DNA of 18,849 nt from Planctomycetaceae bacterium UBA6894. GTDB lineage: Bacteria; Planctomycetota; Planctomycetia; Gemmatales; Gemmataceae. The DNA is taken from the NCBI GenBank assembly GCA_002451275.1, contig DKBS01000164.1, positions 3,394 through 22,242 on the forward strand, written 5' to 3'. Under the pieces are notes generated by a model that worked only from the letters and a program-made list of their open reading frames with translations, did no database searches and was not told where the DNA came from. Numbering within the stretch: position 1 is the stretch's first letter; each line of letters opens with the position of its first letter. Made by a program: the position numbers and the translations under genes. Shown piece after piece: positions 18,094 through 18,849 of this stretch.

Positions 18094-18732
18094 TCAAGCG
18101 TGGCCAGCCGTGTCGCCCACTTTTTGCCGTACCCGTTCCTCGAGCCACCTGCGCCCCTTGAAGACGCGCCAGCGGGCAGTCTCTTCCGACACGCCGGCAA
18201 TCTCACCGATCTCCTTGAAGGAGAGTTCACCCTCGACCCGCATCAACAGGGCCTGGCGGTAGTCGGCAGGCATGCCATCGAGAAGGGCGAGCAGGTGGCC
18301 ACGGGTGTCATCGTCCTCGAGGTGTGCGGTGGGATCGAGGGCGCGGGTGTCGGTCCGGCGGCCCCCCGGGGAAGTGCCCTCCACGCCCTGGGTGAGGGAT
18401 TCCTCTCGCCTGCGGGCACGGGAGCGGCACCAGTTGGCGTGGGCGTTGTGGCCGATCCGGAAAAGCCAGCCGCGGAAGTTGGTGCCCGCCTCGAACTGAG
18501 ACAACCGGGTGAAGGCCCGCAGCAGGGTTTCCTGGGTGAGGTCCTCGGCGAGGTCGTGGCGGCGTGTGAGGTGCCACAACCAGCGGAAGAGGGCATCACC
18601 ATGGCGTTCCACCAAAGCTCCAAAAGCGGCCTGATCCCCGGCCTGAGCAGCCAAGACCAGCTGTGTATCTCCGGCCAACCCCTTGGAGGGAAGGCTATGC
18701 GACTCATCCGAACCCTTCGTTCCCAAGGTCAC
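18094..18732 (-). CDS. ECF-family RNA polymerase sigma factor
   Basis: A sigma-70 factor of the extracytoplasmic-function type with regions 2 and 4 only; 212 residues from the chosen start. Region 2 (about 25-105) shows the core-binding DLAEDLTQETLLRAF and the promoter-melting FRGWLFRIGHNAHANWCR. An acidic, Asp-rich linker (about 128-142, DPTAHLEDDD) follows. Region 4 (about 148-200) has the LDGMPADYRQALLMR and FKEIGEIAGVSEETARWRVFKGR helix-turn-helix that reads the -35 element. The start is GTG 18732, with AAGAGG 6 nt upstream; the reading frame continues to a TTG at 18780, which would add 16 residues. The anti-sigma gene follows in the same direction. ECF pairs usually activate their own promoter, but only 69-117 bases upstream are in the window and I see no clear ECF promoter there. 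Confidence 0.92.
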   Translation of the reverse strand: MTLGTKGSDESHSLPSKGLAGDTQLVLAAQAGDQAAFGALVERHGDALFRWLWHLTRRHDLAEDLTQETLLRAFTRLSQFEAGTNFRGWLFRIGHNAHANWCRSRARRREESLTQGVEGTSPGGRRTDTRALDPTAHLEDDDTRGHLLALLDGMPADYRQALLMRVEGELSFKEIGEIAGVSEETARWRVFKGRRWLEERVRQKVGDTAGHA

Positions 18733-18738
18733 GCGCCA

Positions 18739-18744
18739 CCTCTT
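18739..18744 (-). promoter_or_regulatory. Ribosome binding site supporting a GTG start for the ECF sigma factor
   Basis: AAGAGG on the minus strand, 6 nt before GTG 18732. No ATG suits the frame upstream of region 2, and the only alternative is TTG 18780. Confidence 0.55.
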
Positions 18745-18849
18745 GGGCTTTCGATCCAACAGAAAGAGAACCCCAGACAAACAGTTTTCGTTGGTTGGCC
18801 CCCAGGTCTTTACCCCCGCCCCGCTTTTGAACAGCGTGTGAAGGATTTG

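Noticed and set aside
18781..18849. Autoregulatory ECF promoter upstream of the sigma gene
   Set aside because: Only 69 bases are visible and no convincing GGAAC-like -35 with a partner -10 was found.

Overview
The window is GC-rich and every convincing gene lies on the minus strand, so it is transcribed from right to left. It looks like chromosome from a member of the PVC superphylum, most likely Planctomycetota. The reasons are a protein kinase with the pre-kinase segment and DLG motif typical of planctomycete kinases, a Tat-exported DUF1501 protein, and a very large protein combining a Pirellula/Verrucomicrobium-type heme c domain with a TIM barrel, a beta-propeller and a cupredoxin. Verrucomicrobiota cannot be excluded from this sequence alone. 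No tRNA, rRNA, CRISPR array, insertion sequence or phage gene was recognised.

Layout in transcription order. At the right edge is an ECF sigma factor followed by a membrane anti-sigma factor with an HxxxCxxC zinc motif; the pair ends at a likely intrinsic terminator near 17128-17160. A gap of about 520 bases without genes follows (16651-17168). It contains three overlapping inverted-repeat arms that can form two mutually exclusive hairpins. Next come glgB and glgA (glycogen branching enzyme and glycogen synthase), tightly coupled with 7 nt between them, then a secreted PqaA-type alpha/beta hydrolase. After that comes a 627-residue fusion of MurNAc-6-phosphate etherase (MurQ) with a BadF/NagK-type amino-sugar kinase. 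Then follow a compact DUF1501 protein, a CnoX/YbbN-type thioredoxin-TPR co-chaperone, and the 1565-residue multidomain redox protein. The series ends with ATP-dependent PEP carboxykinase (pckA) and the start of a Ser/Thr protein kinase that runs off the left edge.

How the genes may work together. Several products concern carbohydrate storage and turnover: GlgA and GlgB build glycogen, PckA feeds gluconeogenesis, MurQ-kinase recovers wall amino sugars, and the large exported protein looks like a sugar-related electron-transfer protein. The sigma/anti-sigma pair and the kinase could provide regulation, but nothing in the sequence proves that they control these genes. glgC, glgP and glgX are not here. 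The features most worth a second look are the heme c/propeller/azurin fusion, the MurQ-kinase fusion, the switch-like inverted repeats upstream of glgB, and a 9-bp inverted repeat that would mask the ribosome binding site of the PqaA-type gene.
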